Below are positions 7,491-17,200 of a DNA stretch of 53,010 nucleotides, in pieces. The stretch lies in assembly GCA_001798185.1 (NCBI GenBank), contig MGRM01000007.1, positions 1-53,010 on the forward strand. Direction: 5' to 3'. Position 1 is the stretch's first letter. Each line of letters opens with the position of its first letter. This stretch comes from Deltaproteobacteria bacterium RIFCSPHIGHO2_02_FULL_44_16. Lineage in GTDB: Bacteria; UBA10199; 2-02-FULL-44-16. The notes beneath the pieces were generated by a model. That model ran no database searches, had not been told where the DNA came from, and saw only the letters and a program-made list of their open reading frames with translations. The position numbers and the translations under genes were made by a program.

Positions 7491-9041
7491 ATGAGTGTCA
7501 AAGCTTTCGCCTTTTTGGGCTGCGCCCTTTTCTATCTTATATCAGGTTCCCTCTGCTTCTTTTCTTGTTCACAAGGGGCGAAGCAGCAATCCAAACTCGA
7601 AATTGCGATTCGAACACAACCCATTACGCTCGATCCACGGACAGCCACGGACGCTTATGGACAACAGATCTCAGAGCTCATTTTTAACGGTCTTTTTAAC
7701 AATAATGAACGGATGGAAATTGTGCCGGACCTTGCAGCACATGTCGAACAGCCCAATGACACGACCTATGTGATTTCCCTTAAAAAAGGGGTCTTCTTTC
7801 ATCATGGAAAGGAGCTCACGGCGGATGATGTCATCTATACGATTACCTCGATGCGCGATGGAGGGGTAATCTCGCCTCATAAGAGTGTTTTTGCCCGCAT
7901 CAAGACACTTGAAAAAATTGATCCTTATACGATCCGTCTTGAACTGACCGAGCCCTTTGCTCCTCTTTTGATTTCCTTGTGCGTGGGCATTGTCCCTCAG
8001 GATGTTGCACAACAAAAAGGGGAGAGCTTTGGACGTGAACCGATTGGAACCGGCCCATACCGATTTGTTCGTTGGATGGACGATACCGTTGTAGAACTTG
8101 CGGCACATGAAAAATTTTCTGGGCAAAAACCTCTATCGCAAAAACTGCTTTTTCAGATTGTCAAAGATGACAATGTGCGCGTGTTGAAACTTTTAAAAGG
8201 GGATCTTGATATTGTGCTCAATGGTGTTCCTCCACTTCTTTTGGAAAAAGTAAAAGAAGATAAAAAACTTGTGACGCGAACAGAGACGGGATTGACGATG
8301 GCGTATATCGGCGTCAACATGACGGACAATATCCTCAAAAAGAAAAATGTTCGTAAAGCGATTGCTTTGGGACTTAATCGAGATGAGCTCATTCAACATC
8401 GTCGGTATGGGCTCGCGGAGAAAGCCAACTCTCTGCTCGCTCCCGTAAACTGGGCGTTTGATAAACGTCTTTCTCAAATTCCCTATGATCCAGAACAAGC
8501 GAAAAAACTTTTGAATGAAGCGGGATATCACGATCCTGATGGAGATGGTCCCAAGATGCGATTTACGCTTTCGTTCAAGACTTCAACCGTAAAAGAGCGT
8601 GTGGATACGGTTCGCATGATTGCGCATCAACTGGGAAAAATTGGAGTCGGCATTAAAGTAGAATCGTTCGAATGGGCAACACTTTTTGATGATATCAAGA
8701 AAGGGAATTTTCAACTTTACTCACTGACATGGGTCGGCATCATTGATCCTGACATGTATTATTCTGTTTTTCATTCAACACAGACTCCGCCGGAAGGGGC
8801 CAATCGAGGTCGTTACAAAAATCCTGCGCTCGATCCTCTCCTCGAAGCAGGGAGAAGAGAGATCAATATTGAAAAACGTGGTGAGATTTATGCGAATGTT
8901 CAAGAAATTTTGCTCGATGACCTTCCGCAGATTCCACTCTGGCACGAAGATAATATCCTCGTCTATCGCAAGGGACTCGAGCATGTAGCTCTCTGGCCCG
9001 ATGCGTCCTTTCAACCTCTTGCCAGTATTTCTACAAAATAA
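7491..9041 (+). CDS. Peptide ABC transporter substrate-binding lipoprotein (SBP_bac_5)
   Basis: This is the extracytoplasmic binding protein of a Dpp/Opp-type importer. The N-terminus carries a lipoprotein signal ending CFFSC (C at residue 24). The mature domain has the family features TLDPRTATDAYGQQISELIF, VPDLA, the family signature region (KKGVFFHHGKELTADDVIYT), IGTGPYRF and AKKLLNEAGY. I chose the ATG at 7491 over an in-frame ATG at 7371 because AAAGGAGAA precedes it and the signal peptide starts there; the length is then 516 aa. It heads an operon with a glycosidase-like gene, two permeases and nagZ, so the likely ligand is a murein peptide rather than a nutritional peptide. That is inference. 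A mini-palindrome (7512-7532) lies in the signal-peptide coding region. Confidence 0.92.
   Translation: MSVKAFAFLGCALFYLISGSLCFFSCSQGAKQQSKLEIAIRTQPITLDPRTATDAYGQQISELIFNGLFNNNERMEIVPDLAAHVEQPNDTTYVISLKKGVFFHHGKELTADDVIYTITSMRDGGVISPHKSVFARIKTLEKIDPYTIRLELTEPFAPLLISLCVGIVPQDVAQQKGESFGREPIGTGPYRFVRWMDDTVVELAAHEKFSGQKPLSQKLLFQIVKDDNVRVLKLLKGDLDIVLNGVPPLLLEKVKEDKKLVTRTETGLTMAYIGVNMTDNILKKKNVRKAIALGLNRDELIQHRRYGLAEKANSLLAPVNWAFDKRLSQIPYDPEQAKKLLNEAGYHDPDGDGPKMRFTLSFKTSTVKERVDTVRMIAHQLGKIGVGIKVESFEWATLFDDIKKGNFQLYSLTWVGIIDPDMYYSVFHSTQTPPEGANRGRYKNPALDPLLEAGRREINIEKRGEIYANVQEILLDDLPQIPLWHEDNILVYRKGLEHVALWPDASFQPLASISTK
7512..7532. repeat. Mini-palindrome, GGGC-GCGCCC type
   Basis: GGGCTGCGCCC flanked by T runs on both sides (AAAAGGGCGCAGCCCAAAA on the minus strand), within the signal peptide of the binding protein. 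Similar copies: 14331-14345, 22281-22297, 22523-22538, 22934-22950 and 44896-44912, all in coding sequence. Confidence 0.6.
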
Positions 9042-9053
9042 ATCGGAGAGAAA

Positions 9054-9953
9054 ATGATTGCTGTTGGTGAAATAAAGATTCGAAAAGTAACGGTGACGCT
9101 CAGTCAGTTTGATGGCGATTCTCGTATTGATTCGTTTGATGTACCACTTCCCACATGGGGAGACACCTTTGAACTCGTTGAAGTATCCTTTCATCCTTCA
9201 CAATTACGTGTGCTGGATATTAATGAGTGGCGAGATCGTATTGCTTCAAAGCATCATGTCAGTGGGGGAGCGCTTGAACAATTACTCCCACCACTCCTCC
9301 GTGACGTCGATGGTCTTAGAGCTGTTGATATCACGAGGTTTCCACCATTTGATTTTTATGCAATTCAAGTAGCTTTTGGCGGAATCTATTATGCTGATGA
9401 AAGACATCCGCAATATCGCACTCGTCAAGCAAGCGGATTTGTTTCTCTCAATGGAATTGTTTTTTCGGAGGATATTGAACACTTCACTCAGGGTGGTTAC
9501 CTCCTTTTCCCTTATGCCGGTTCACCTGAGCTTATTCGGACAAAGTTTATTTCTCACGAAGACAAAATGTCTCCAAGGCAGATTTGTGATCATCAAAAGC
9601 AACAATGTCAGCCGCTCAACAACTATCGCCTCATTCTTCAGTCCAAACCAGTCTTGGTAATGGATGGAAAACCAGAGGGAGATAATAACAACAATTTTAG
9701 AGAAAGACGCGCAGCCATCGCTGCTTATTCTGCGGATCTTGCTTCATTTGTGGTTACAGAGGAAGAGGTGACATTAAGAGAGTTTAGTTTTCTTCTTGCC
9801 AATCTAGGAGTTCCTCTTGCACTTAATCTCGATGGAAAAAAATCAGCTCAAATGGTAGAACGGCGTCCTAATGGGTCTCTGCATGTTTGGGTGGGTGGTG
9901 AAGGGGCAGATCGAATGCCTCAAGTCTATGCCATTATGGATGCTGCTCAATAA
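9054..9953 (+). CDS. Phosphodiester glycosidase-like protein (DUF2233/NAGPA family)
   Basis: The C-terminal two thirds fit the NAGPA/DUF2233 fold, whose known members remove GlcNAc from phosphodiester links or occur with exopolysaccharide genes. Motifs seen: FGGIYYADERHPQYRTRQAS then GFVSLNGIVFSE (usual NGGFF…GxVxxNG), ILQSKPVLVMDGK, an Arg-rich RERRAAIAAY and LGVPLALNLDGKKSAQM (usual LNLDGGGSS). There is no signal peptide, so it appears cytoplasmic. GGAGAGAAA precedes the ATG. It lies 12 bases after the binding protein and 8 bases before the permease, clearly inside the transport operon. This suggests that it acts on an imported sugar-peptide. The family call is confident, the substrate is not. 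Confidence 0.7.
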   Translation: MIAVGEIKIRKVTVTLSQFDGDSRIDSFDVPLPTWGDTFELVEVSFHPSQLRVLDINEWRDRIASKHHVSGGALEQLLPPLLRDVDGLRAVDITRFPPFDFYAIQVAFGGIYYADERHPQYRTRQASGFVSLNGIVFSEDIEHFTQGGYLLFPYAGSPELIRTKFISHEDKMSPRQICDHQKQQCQPLNNYRLILQSKPVLVMDGKPEGDNNNNFRERRAAIAAYSADLASFVVTEEEVTLREFSFLLANLGVPLALNLDGKKSAQMVERRPNGSLHVWVGGEGADRMPQVYAIMDAAQ

Positions 9954-9961
9954 AATTATTT

Positions 9962-10879
9962 ATGCTCGCTTATTTTTTACGCCGTTTTTTATCTGTCATT
10001 CCGGTTCTCCTCGCGGTCTCGACGATTGTTTTTGTTCTGCTTCATGCCATCCCCGGAGATCCTGTTGATCTCATGCTTGGAGAGCAGGCGATGCAGGCTG
10101 ATCGCCAAGCTCTGGTAGAGCAGTTGGGACTCAATCGTCCGATTTTGGTTCAATATCTCGATTTTTTGAAAGGACTAATCACAGGGAATTGGGGAAAATC
10201 ACTTTTTGATCGACAGCCGGTGTTAACCCATGTTGGCAATCGCATTGGAGCGACGCTCCTTCTCGCTTTTTGCGCGATGTTTGTCTCCATTATCATTGCG
10301 CTTCCCGCAGGAATTCTTGCCGCAACGAAGCGGGGTCGATTTTTTGATCAATTCACGATGCTTCTTGCCTTGATTGGGATTTCCATTCCGAATTTTTGGT
10401 TAGGACCAGTGCTTATTCTTATCTTTTCGGTTCATCTGGGAATCCTTCCGATCTCTGGAAAAGAATCGCTGACATCTCTGATTCTCCCTTCGATCACCTT
10501 GGGTGCTGCGCTTGCGGCCATGCTTTCGCGTATGACTCGTTCTTCTATGATTGAAGAACTTGGTCGCGACTATGTGACAACAGCTCGTGCCAAAGGAGTG
10601 TCGGAGAAAAGCATTATTTTCAAACATGCATTTCGAAATGCGCTCAATCCGATTATTACGATTATCGGTCTTCAAGTCGGAACGCTCCTTGCGGGGACGA
10701 TTATTGCCGAGAAAGTTTTTAGTTGGCCTGGAATGGGGATGCTTTTGCTCGACGCGATCCATCGACGCGACTATCCTGTGGTTGAAGGATGCATTCTGGT
10801 GATTTCATTTTTATTTGTGTTCATTAATACCGTGACCGATTGTTTTTATAAAGTGATCGATCCACGAGTGGAGTTGTAA
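9962..10879 (+). CDS. dppB: Peptide ABC transporter permease, DppB/OppB type
   Basis: This is an inner-membrane permease subunit of the peptide importer. The 305-aa protein starts with the family N-terminus (LRRFLSVIPVLLAVSTIVFV…GDPVDLMLGEQA), has six membrane helices, and carries the cytoplasmic EAA loop GRDYVTTARAKGVSEKSIIF that docks the ATPase. No strong ribosome site precedes the ATG, 8 bases after the upstream stop, so translation may be coupled. Its TAA shares a base with the ATG of the next permease (10879). ATPase genes (DppD/DppF) are not in this operon and must be elsewhere. Confidence 0.93.
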   Translation: MLAYFLRRFLSVIPVLLAVSTIVFVLLHAIPGDPVDLMLGEQAMQADRQALVEQLGLNRPILVQYLDFLKGLITGNWGKSLFDRQPVLTHVGNRIGATLLLAFCAMFVSIIIALPAGILAATKRGRFFDQFTMLLALIGISIPNFWLGPVLILIFSVHLGILPISGKESLTSLILPSITLGAALAAMLSRMTRSSMIEELGRDYVTTARAKGVSEKSIIFKHAFRNALNPIITIIGLQVGTLLAGTIIAEKVFSWPGMGMLLLDAIHRRDYPVVEGCILVISFLFVFINTVTDCFYKVIDPRVEL

Positions 10880-11682
10880 TGCACTCACTGACCACGAAAA
10901 TTGGCGCGTTCTTAATTGTGACACTTCTCTTTGTAGCGATCTTTGCTCCGTGGATTGCGCCCCATGATCCGAATCTCTTTGCCATCCAAGAAGCGTTTGC
11001 TCCACCACGCGTCGGTTATTGGTTTGGCCAAGATGCGGATGGTCGTGATATTTTCTCGCGCATTATTTATGGTGCTCGCGTCTCTCTCGGTATTGGATTT
11101 ACGGTGACTTTGATTTCTCTTGTGGTCGGCTGTGCTATTGGACTTCTCTCTGGTTATGTTGGCGGCGTTGTCGATAAAACGATCTCTTTTGTCTCTGATG
11201 TTTTTCTTGCGTTTCCGAGCATTCTCTTTGCGATTACGATTGCTGCTTTTCTTTCTCCTTCCATTGGAAATATTATTTTAATTCTTTCGCTCAAAGGTTG
11301 GGTCACCTTTGCGAGACTTGTGAGAGGTCAAACATTTTCTCTGAAAGAGAGAGATTATATAAGAGCAGGAAGAGCGCTCGGCGCAAGCAGTCTGCGTCTG
11401 TGCTTGTTACATCTTCTTCCGAATATGGTCGGTCCCATTGTCGTGAATATTAGTTTTGGTTTAGCAGGAGTGATCATTATTGAATCCGCGCTTTCGTTTT
11501 TGGGTCTTGGAGTTCCGATTGATACTCCGAGCTGGGGTGGCATGCTCGATCAAGGGACACAGTATCTTCTTGTAGCCCCCCATCTTTCAATCTTTCCTGG
11601 AATTTTTATTATGTTGATTGTGGTTGGATTTAATTTTTTAGGAGATGGTCTGAGAGATAAGCTCGCTCCACGTGGGAAATGA
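10879..11682 (+). CDS. dppC: Peptide ABC transporter permease, DppC/OppC type
   Basis: This is the second permease subunit, 267 aa. It has an N-terminal helix, then HDPNLFAIQEAFAPP and FGQDADGRDIFSRIIYGARVSL typical of DppC, and the EAA loop ERDYIRAGRALGASSLRLCL. The start codon overlaps the stop of dppB (TAATG). It is slightly shorter than many DppC proteins because the N-terminal cytoplasmic extension is absent. nagZ starts 18 bases downstream. Together with the binding protein it forms an importer lacking only its ATPases. Confidence 0.93.
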   Translation: MHSLTTKIGAFLIVTLLFVAIFAPWIAPHDPNLFAIQEAFAPPRVGYWFGQDADGRDIFSRIIYGARVSLGIGFTVTLISLVVGCAIGLLSGYVGGVVDKTISFVSDVFLAFPSILFAITIAAFLSPSIGNIILILSLKGWVTFARLVRGQTFSLKERDYIRAGRALGASSLRLCLLHLLPNMVGPIVVNISFGLAGVIIIESALSFLGLGVPIDTPSWGGMLDQGTQYLLVAPHLSIFPGIFIMLIVVGFNFLGDGLRDKLAPRGK

Positions 11683-11700
11683 CAACCATGAAAGGTCAAA

Positions 11701-12756
11701 ATGAAAGAACTTGGACAAATGTTTGTGGTTGGATTTTCCGGAACCAAACCCTCAGACGCATTTCTGCGCTTTCTTCATGACGAAAATATCGGTGGTATTT
11801 TGCTCTACGGCGCGAATGTCAAAACGCCAAAGCAAATTTTAGAACTGACAGAAATATTGCAAGATGCGGTGCGAACGTCGCTGCTCATCACGGTCGATCA
11901 TGAAGGAGGAAATGTTTTTCGGATGTCCAAACCTTTTACGCAATTTCCCAGCATGAGTGAAGTCGCACAAAAGACAAAAACTCATGGAGAGCATATCGTC
12001 GCTGAAATCGGAAAAATTATGGGGAGAGAACTTCGCGCTGTCGGCATTCACTGTAATTTTGCTCCTGTCCTTGATGTCCTGACAAATCCTTTTAATCGGG
12101 TGATCGGCAAGCGCTCATTTGGAAATGATCCGCATCTTGTAGCAAACCTCGGGTGTGAGCTCATGAGAGGACTTGAAGAAGAGGGGATTATGTCGTGCGG
12201 AAAACATTTCCCCGGGCATGGAGATACGAATCATGACAGTCACGAAACGCTTCCCTCTCTTGCGCATACGCGAAAACGTTTTGAGATTTGCGAGTTTATT
12301 CCTTTTCGTGCAGCGATTGCAGCGGGCATTCCCTCGATGATGACCGCACATCTTCACATTCCTCTTCTCGATAGCGAAAATATGGTGACGATATCGCGAC
12401 AGGTGACCACGACCATTCTTCGGCATGAGTTGGGATATGATGGGCTCATTTTTACCGATGATCTGCTGATGCGAGGAATTGCTGGCATGATGCCGATTCC
12501 TGAGGCAACGGTTCGCTCTCTCCACGCTGGAGCTGATATGCTTCTTTTTAGTCGTGATCTGGAAATCCAGAAGAAGTCGCTTGCGGAACTGAAAAACGCG
12601 GTTGCGCAAGGTCGCATTCCAGAAGAGCAGCTTCAAGCATCACTTTCCCGCATCAAACACGTGAAAAAACGATACTGTCATCATGAACTTGAACGTCTTC
12701 CTTTAAGTGTTATCGGTTCCTCTGAACATCGGGAATTTTTAACAAAATTGTCTTAA
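11701..12756 (+). CDS. nagZ: Beta-N-acetylhexosaminidase NagZ (GH3)
   Basis: NagZ is a cytoplasmic glycosidase that removes GlcNAc from anhydro-muropeptides during cell-wall recycling. The 351-aa protein has the GH3 signatures KHFPGHGDTNHDSHETLPSL (catalytic His loop) and GLIFTDDLLMRGI (nucleophile Asp). The active-site HEGG in TVDHEGGNVFR and GRELRAVGIHCNFAPVLDVL are also typical. No signal peptide is present. It is the last gene of the peptide-uptake operon and close to dacB and mltD, which supports a joint role in murein release, uptake and recycling. A palindromic repeat lies just downstream. Confidence 0.94.
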   Translation: MKELGQMFVVGFSGTKPSDAFLRFLHDENIGGILLYGANVKTPKQILELTEILQDAVRTSLLITVDHEGGNVFRMSKPFTQFPSMSEVAQKTKTHGEHIVAEIGKIMGRELRAVGIHCNFAPVLDVLTNPFNRVIGKRSFGNDPHLVANLGCELMRGLEEEGIMSCGKHFPGHGDTNHDSHETLPSLAHTRKRFEICEFIPFRAAIAAGIPSMMTAHLHIPLLDSENMVTISRQVTTTILRHELGYDGLIFTDDLLMRGIAGMMPIPEATVRSLHAGADMLLFSRDLEIQKKSLAELKNAVAQGRIPEEQLQASLSRIKHVKKRYCHHELERLPLSVIGSSEHREFLTKLS

Positions 12757-12790
12757 GAATACCTAGTGCGTGTTTGCAAAACTCTCGTAT

Positions 12791-12890
12791 GTCATTGCGA
12801 GGAGCAAGCGACGAAGCAATCTCCTCCTGTATATATGGTTGTCAGGAGATCGCCACGCCCGCCACTGAACCGTTGGCGGCTCGCGATGAC
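12791..12890. repeat. Dispersed repeat, family A (GTCATTGCGAGG type)
   Basis: The element runs from GTCATTGCGAGGAGCAAGCG to CTCGCGATGAC with internal GCAATCTCC and GGAGATCGCCACGCCC blocks, forming an imperfect palindrome. A second copy is at 32579-32652. This sequence type is a common intergenic repeat in many bacteria. In the 331-bp gap 12757-13087 it is the only repeat; the rest holds the promoter described at 13049 and no gene that I can support. Confidence 0.8.
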
Positions 12891-13048
12891 TACCCATCCA
12901 TAAAGAAAGAGTGTTTTGCCGTAGGGAAACAATGCCTCTGAGAGACTTTTTCAATAGGACCATTCTTTGGCAGACCTTTTGCATTTCTACCTCATAGAGT
13001 TTCTCTCTCAACGGAGGGATCTAAAAATATGTATATATTTCATATAGT

Positions 13049-13079
13049 TATAATCTCACCCTTTTTGGGGGTGGTGAGA
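13049..13079 (+). promoter_or_regulatory. -10 box TATAAT with overlapping dyad before the 377-aa gene
   Basis: A perfect TATAAT is at 13049-13054 in an AT-rich stretch, with no good -35 box. It overlaps a dyad TCTCACC (13054-13060) and GGTGAGA (13073-13079), which could be an operator or an mRNA hairpin just upstream of the AGAGGAG ribosome site at 13077-13083. The gene starts at 13088. Confidence 0.4.
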
Positions 13080-13087
13080 GGAGTCCT

Positions 13088-14221
13088 ATGAGTGTGGACG
13101 GTAAAGACTGGAAATTGACCGGAAATTTCTCGAGTCGCATTCGCAAAAAGGGCGAAGATGCGCGTGAAGAAAATCGAGACCGTCATGATGAGTTCATGCA
13201 AAAAAGCAAACAGGCGAAAAATGTTGCCAATGCGCTTCTCCATCAAACACGTGATATAAAACAAGGGGAAGCAAAACAAACCGTACAACGCACGGAAACC
13301 TTGCAACAATCAACATCGTCCTCTGACAAAAAAATTTCTTCTGCCATGTCGAACTCCGAAATTTCTCGTGAGGGGCATAAAGAAAAGGCCGGAAAGAATT
13401 TTGTTGAAGCAGCGCAAGCAGCAACAAATTTACAAAAACTTTCTACAAAGCAGATCCCAAAAGTAAATGTTGAACCAAAACAACCGACTCTTGCAAAACA
13501 GGGGACTGAGAAAACATCTTCTTCTTTGCCAGCGAGAAACACTTTCAAAACAGATGGGACACGGGTGACGCCGGAGGCTGTTCCGGGAGGCCTCCGCGAA
13601 AAGCGGAGGGCCGGAACACCGCAGGCGGCAGGACCCGAAACCAAAAAAAGTTTTGAAAGCGTTTCTCGCGAAACAAAACAATCTTTTGAAAATATCTCTC
13701 GCAAACCTGCTGAGGCAGGACAACCTCTTACGGTAAAGGCAGGGCCCGTTACGAAAGATCGTTTTGAAAGTACTTCTGAAAACAAAAAAGAATTTAAAAA
13801 AGATGAAACAAAAAAGAATGCTTCGTCTACTGCAGCATCCGCTTCTCCACTTTCCCGCTCACGCAAGGAAAACCTCGGCGAACTTGAAGCCGGTGTCTCA
13901 AGTCGTTTTGGTGGCGAATCCGGAGAGAATATTATTGTTCAGGATGGAGATGTTCTTTCTTCTCTGACGATTGAAGAGTTTCCTCAACCTTTTGAAACTT
14001 TCAATGCAGAAGCCGCAGAAACAGCCGTTGTCACCAAGGGACGACAATATAAATATTTTATTGAAAAGACACGCGATCAGCTCAATGCCATTCGTGAGTT
14101 TGACGAAGAACTTGAGATGGGACTTCAATCACTCGCAAAACGTGTCTTAACCGATGACCCAGATCTGAAACTCTCGACCGCGGATTTCATCAAAAATATT
14201 TATGGAGGAACACGCGCATGA
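13088..14221 (+). CDS. Hypothetical low-complexity protein with an inserted palindromic element, 377 aa
   Basis: The ATG follows AGAGGAG by 4 bases. The protein is highly charged, Lys/Glu/Ser/Thr-rich and probably disordered for residues 1-270, with a helical C-terminus (VTKGRQYKYFIEKTRDQLNA onward). There is no signal peptide or known domain. Residues about 149-194 are encoded by a family C palindromic element (RVTPEAVPGG…AGTPQAAGPE). A decayed second copy encodes AGQPLTVKAGPVTKDRFES. A short repeat (FESVSRE, FENISRK, FESTSEN) follows each. The last bases (ATGA) overlap the next gene, so the two are translated together. Function unknown; a partner of the 1040-aa coiled-coil protein is likely. 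Confidence 0.8.
   Translation: MSVDGKDWKLTGNFSSRIRKKGEDAREENRDRHDEFMQKSKQAKNVANALLHQTRDIKQGEAKQTVQRTETLQQSTSSSDKKISSAMSNSEISREGHKEKAGKNFVEAAQAATNLQKLSTKQIPKVNVEPKQPTLAKQGTEKTSSSLPARNTFKTDGTRVTPEAVPGGLREKRRAGTPQAAGPETKKSFESVSRETKQSFENISRKPAEAGQPLTVKAGPVTKDRFESTSENKKEFKKDETKKNASSTAASASPLSRSRKENLGELEAGVSSRFGGESGENIIVQDGDVLSSLTIEEFPQPFETFNAEAAETAVVTKGRQYKYFIEKTRDQLNAIREFDEELEMGLQSLAKRVLTDDPDLKLSTADFIKNIYGGTRA
13532..13669 (+). repeat. Palindromic element, family C, copy 2, inside a reading frame
   Basis: Arms at 13532-13551 and 13650-13669 pair over 20 bases with one mismatch (GCGAGAAACACTTTCAAAAC against its complement). The core is CGGGTGACGCCGGAGG…GTTCCGG and CCGGAACACCGCAGGCGG followed by CAGGACCCG, with tip hairpin CCTCCGC-gaaaa-GCGGAGG. 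The whole element is translated without a stop as part of the 377-aa protein. Confidence 0.88.
13700..13769 (+). repeat. Palindromic element, family C, partial copy
   Basis: GGCAGG, a degenerate middle, then GGCAGGGCCCGTTAC and an arm-like GTTTTGAAAG match the 3' half of family C elements. The 5' half is missing or decayed. It is read in frame in the same protein, giving AGPVTKDRFES, equivalent to AGPVTAKRFEI in copy 3. Confidence 0.6.
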
Positions 14222-17200
14222 AATCGGCAGGAAGAATCGATGATGTCTTTCGTCGCGCTGGGTCACCGGTTCAATTTAACAACGGTGAACTCAAAAGTGT
14301 CCGCTCACTTCTCGAGAGAACACAAGAAGAAAGGGCGCCAGCCCCATTTGAGCAATCTTTCTATAGCCGAAATTTTTTAGATACACTTCTGCGCGGAGGA
14401 ATGGATGCAGCCGCATTCGCTGACAAGGGACTTGGCAGTGCTGCGAAAAAATTTGGTCAGGCTTGGGATTTTTTTGGACTTGGGGATGGTCAATCAGCAA
14501 TGTCTGTTGCTGATAAATTTGCACAATCCGCTCAACACATTTTCGCCAATCTCTTTGCCCCACAGAACCAACCCTTTGCGCCGATGATGGCAGGAGCGCA
14601 GACAGAGAATGGAGCAATGCGATCCCCTGCAAGTCAAAGTTCGTTTGATGTCAGCTCAGGTAAAGCCGAACCATCCAAACCAGTGGGACTTCCTGAATTT
14701 GTTAAAGACATGATTACAAATCTTAAGGGTGCTAAAGAAGAGTTACAAAAAGCAGTGAATAGAGATGAAAAAGTAGAGGATCAATATCAAAAGTTTGAAA
14801 AATTTTATGAGGAAACGCTCGAAAATGTGAAGAAACAGGATTATTTAAGCGAAGAGGCCATGGAGTCGGCGCTTGAGCAAGTTGAAGAACTCAAAGAAGA
14901 GGGAGATACTCTTTATGAAACCTATCTGGATGCCCAAGATGAAGAGGCTCCCGAAAAGGTAAATCTCCCTTCTGAGATTGAACAAAAAATTAGCGCATTG
15001 AGACAAGAGAAAAAAACTTTAGAAGAAGAGGCGAAGAGAGCTGGTTCTCAGCAAGCGTTGAGCGATAAATATCAAAACTTCCTCAGGAAATATGACGAGC
15101 TTCGCGGAGAAATAAAATCAGTTTCCTATGTGAGCGAAGATGCGATGAAGTATGCGTTGTCAGAACTAAAAGCTGTGAAGACTCAAGGGAGTGAAATATT
15201 TGAAGCCAAAATGAATACTCTCCCCAAAAAAGCTCCAGAAGCTTCTCCACCACCTGCAGCTGACCCTGTACCGGAAGCACCGACGGCCTCTGAGCCTGAA
15301 GCAGATGCAGAAGCAGCATCAGCCGATGAACCTGAAGCAGCTGAACCTGCCACAGAACCACCTCCAGCAGCACCACCTGCTGAATCTGAGCCTCAGCCAG
15401 CTCCAGAAGAATCAGCACCCGAACCGGAACCTGAACCAGAGCCGGCGCCTGAACCAGCACCGCCACCGCCTCAGCCTGATCCGAATGCGCAGATACAAGC
15501 CATCAAAAAATTTGAAGATCAAAAGAATGATTATCTCGCAGAGATCGGTTCCATGAGTGACGTTTCGGAATTAGAACGGAAAAAACAGGAAATTTTATTT
15601 CAATTGGATGATATCAATGCCTCATTGCCAAAAGATTCGCCTGAACGTGCGCGCATTATCGCTCTAAGTGAAGAACTTACTAAAGCATATTATGTACAGA
15701 GAGATTCTCTTCAATCACCAGCCATACCCGATGACTTTTCGTCTCCAAGAGATCAACGAGACTTAGCAGAAGGGATGATAGAGCCATTTTTACTGGCGGT
15801 GAATGATTTCACGACGCGCGTTCAAGGTCAAAGAGGTGAAGATCTTTCAAAGATGGAGCGTGAACTTGGTGGACTGCAAAGACAGATTGACACAGTTGAG
15901 CAGGAAGTAGAAAACGAAATATCAGATCGTTCAATCCTCAAAGAGACGTCTGATAAATTGTGGGATGAACTTCAAACTGCCGAAGTAGCTTTTGAAAACG
16001 AACAAACTCGAGAAGCAATTGAACCTTTGGAAGAAAAAAAGGAGGAGTTGAAGAAAAGTCTCACGAATCCAGAAGAGACACTTGCTTCCGTCACTTCAAA
16101 GTATCGCGATGTACAAGAAACGTATCAAGAACGCGCACGATATCTTCTAAGTCTGGAGTTCAATACGCCTGATGTAAAAAAGAAAACTCTTGCAAAGATG
16201 GATGGCACATTTACAGCAGCTTCAATGCACTTCACTCACTATAAAACTATTCACGGCATCATGGAACCTATTTATGGGAGTAAAGCAGCAGCTCAAACTG
16301 CAACACTTATTCGAGAAAATTCTGCAAAACCATTTAATGAACTCATTCAACTGGCAAAAACGAGAGTCGAAGAGAAACGAAGAGAATCACCCCCAAGTGT
16401 TAAATCATCTACAACCGCCGCGATTGCAGCTTCACCAGAAGAAGAAGTTCTTGAACCCCTTGAAGCTGAACGACGTGCGAAAGCGATGAAGCAACGTGTG
16501 ACAAAAGCTGTGATAAGTTTTGAAGACTCGTTAACAAAATTTCAAGAAGATCTGAGTGGAGATGGAGTTGACCCAAGGGCGAAAATGGAAATGTATGAAG
16601 AGAATGAAGAAGAAGGACTTCCAGCATATCTTCAGCAAATTGTTGATAATAGACATTTATCACAAGAAGAACGAGCTCAAACTCTTCTTGCTGTTCATGA
16701 AAGGTGGGAAAAATTTAAAGCATCAGATGAAGTACAAGAAATTTTATCAGAGTATGATCAAAAAATTCGTGCTGTCACAACAACTAAACCGGAGAGTGGA
16801 TCATTAGGTGATGCAGTCTTTGCGGGCACTGGAGTTCAAGCACCATCAAAAAACTTAGAAAGCGCGGAAGCGCCTCCAAGTACAGCACTCCCGCCAAATG
16901 AAGCGATGGCTGATATGATCGATGGTTCTTCAGAGCGCTATGCTATCAAAAGTGCTGGAGGGAAAAAGTTTGTGGATCTCATCACTGATCGCGCTGATCG
17001 CATTTTAAAAAAACGTGCGAAAGAAGAACGATTAGGTGCGGGTCAATATTCTATTCCTCTTCAATTTGTCGTGACACCAGATGCATCCAAAACCCAGGCC
17101 ATTGTCCGTCTTGAGTTTGACCGCGCCAGGGTCCGTGATCTCAAAGGAAGAGGGATTACTGAGAAAACTGCAGAAAAAATGCTTCAAGACTTATCTTTTT

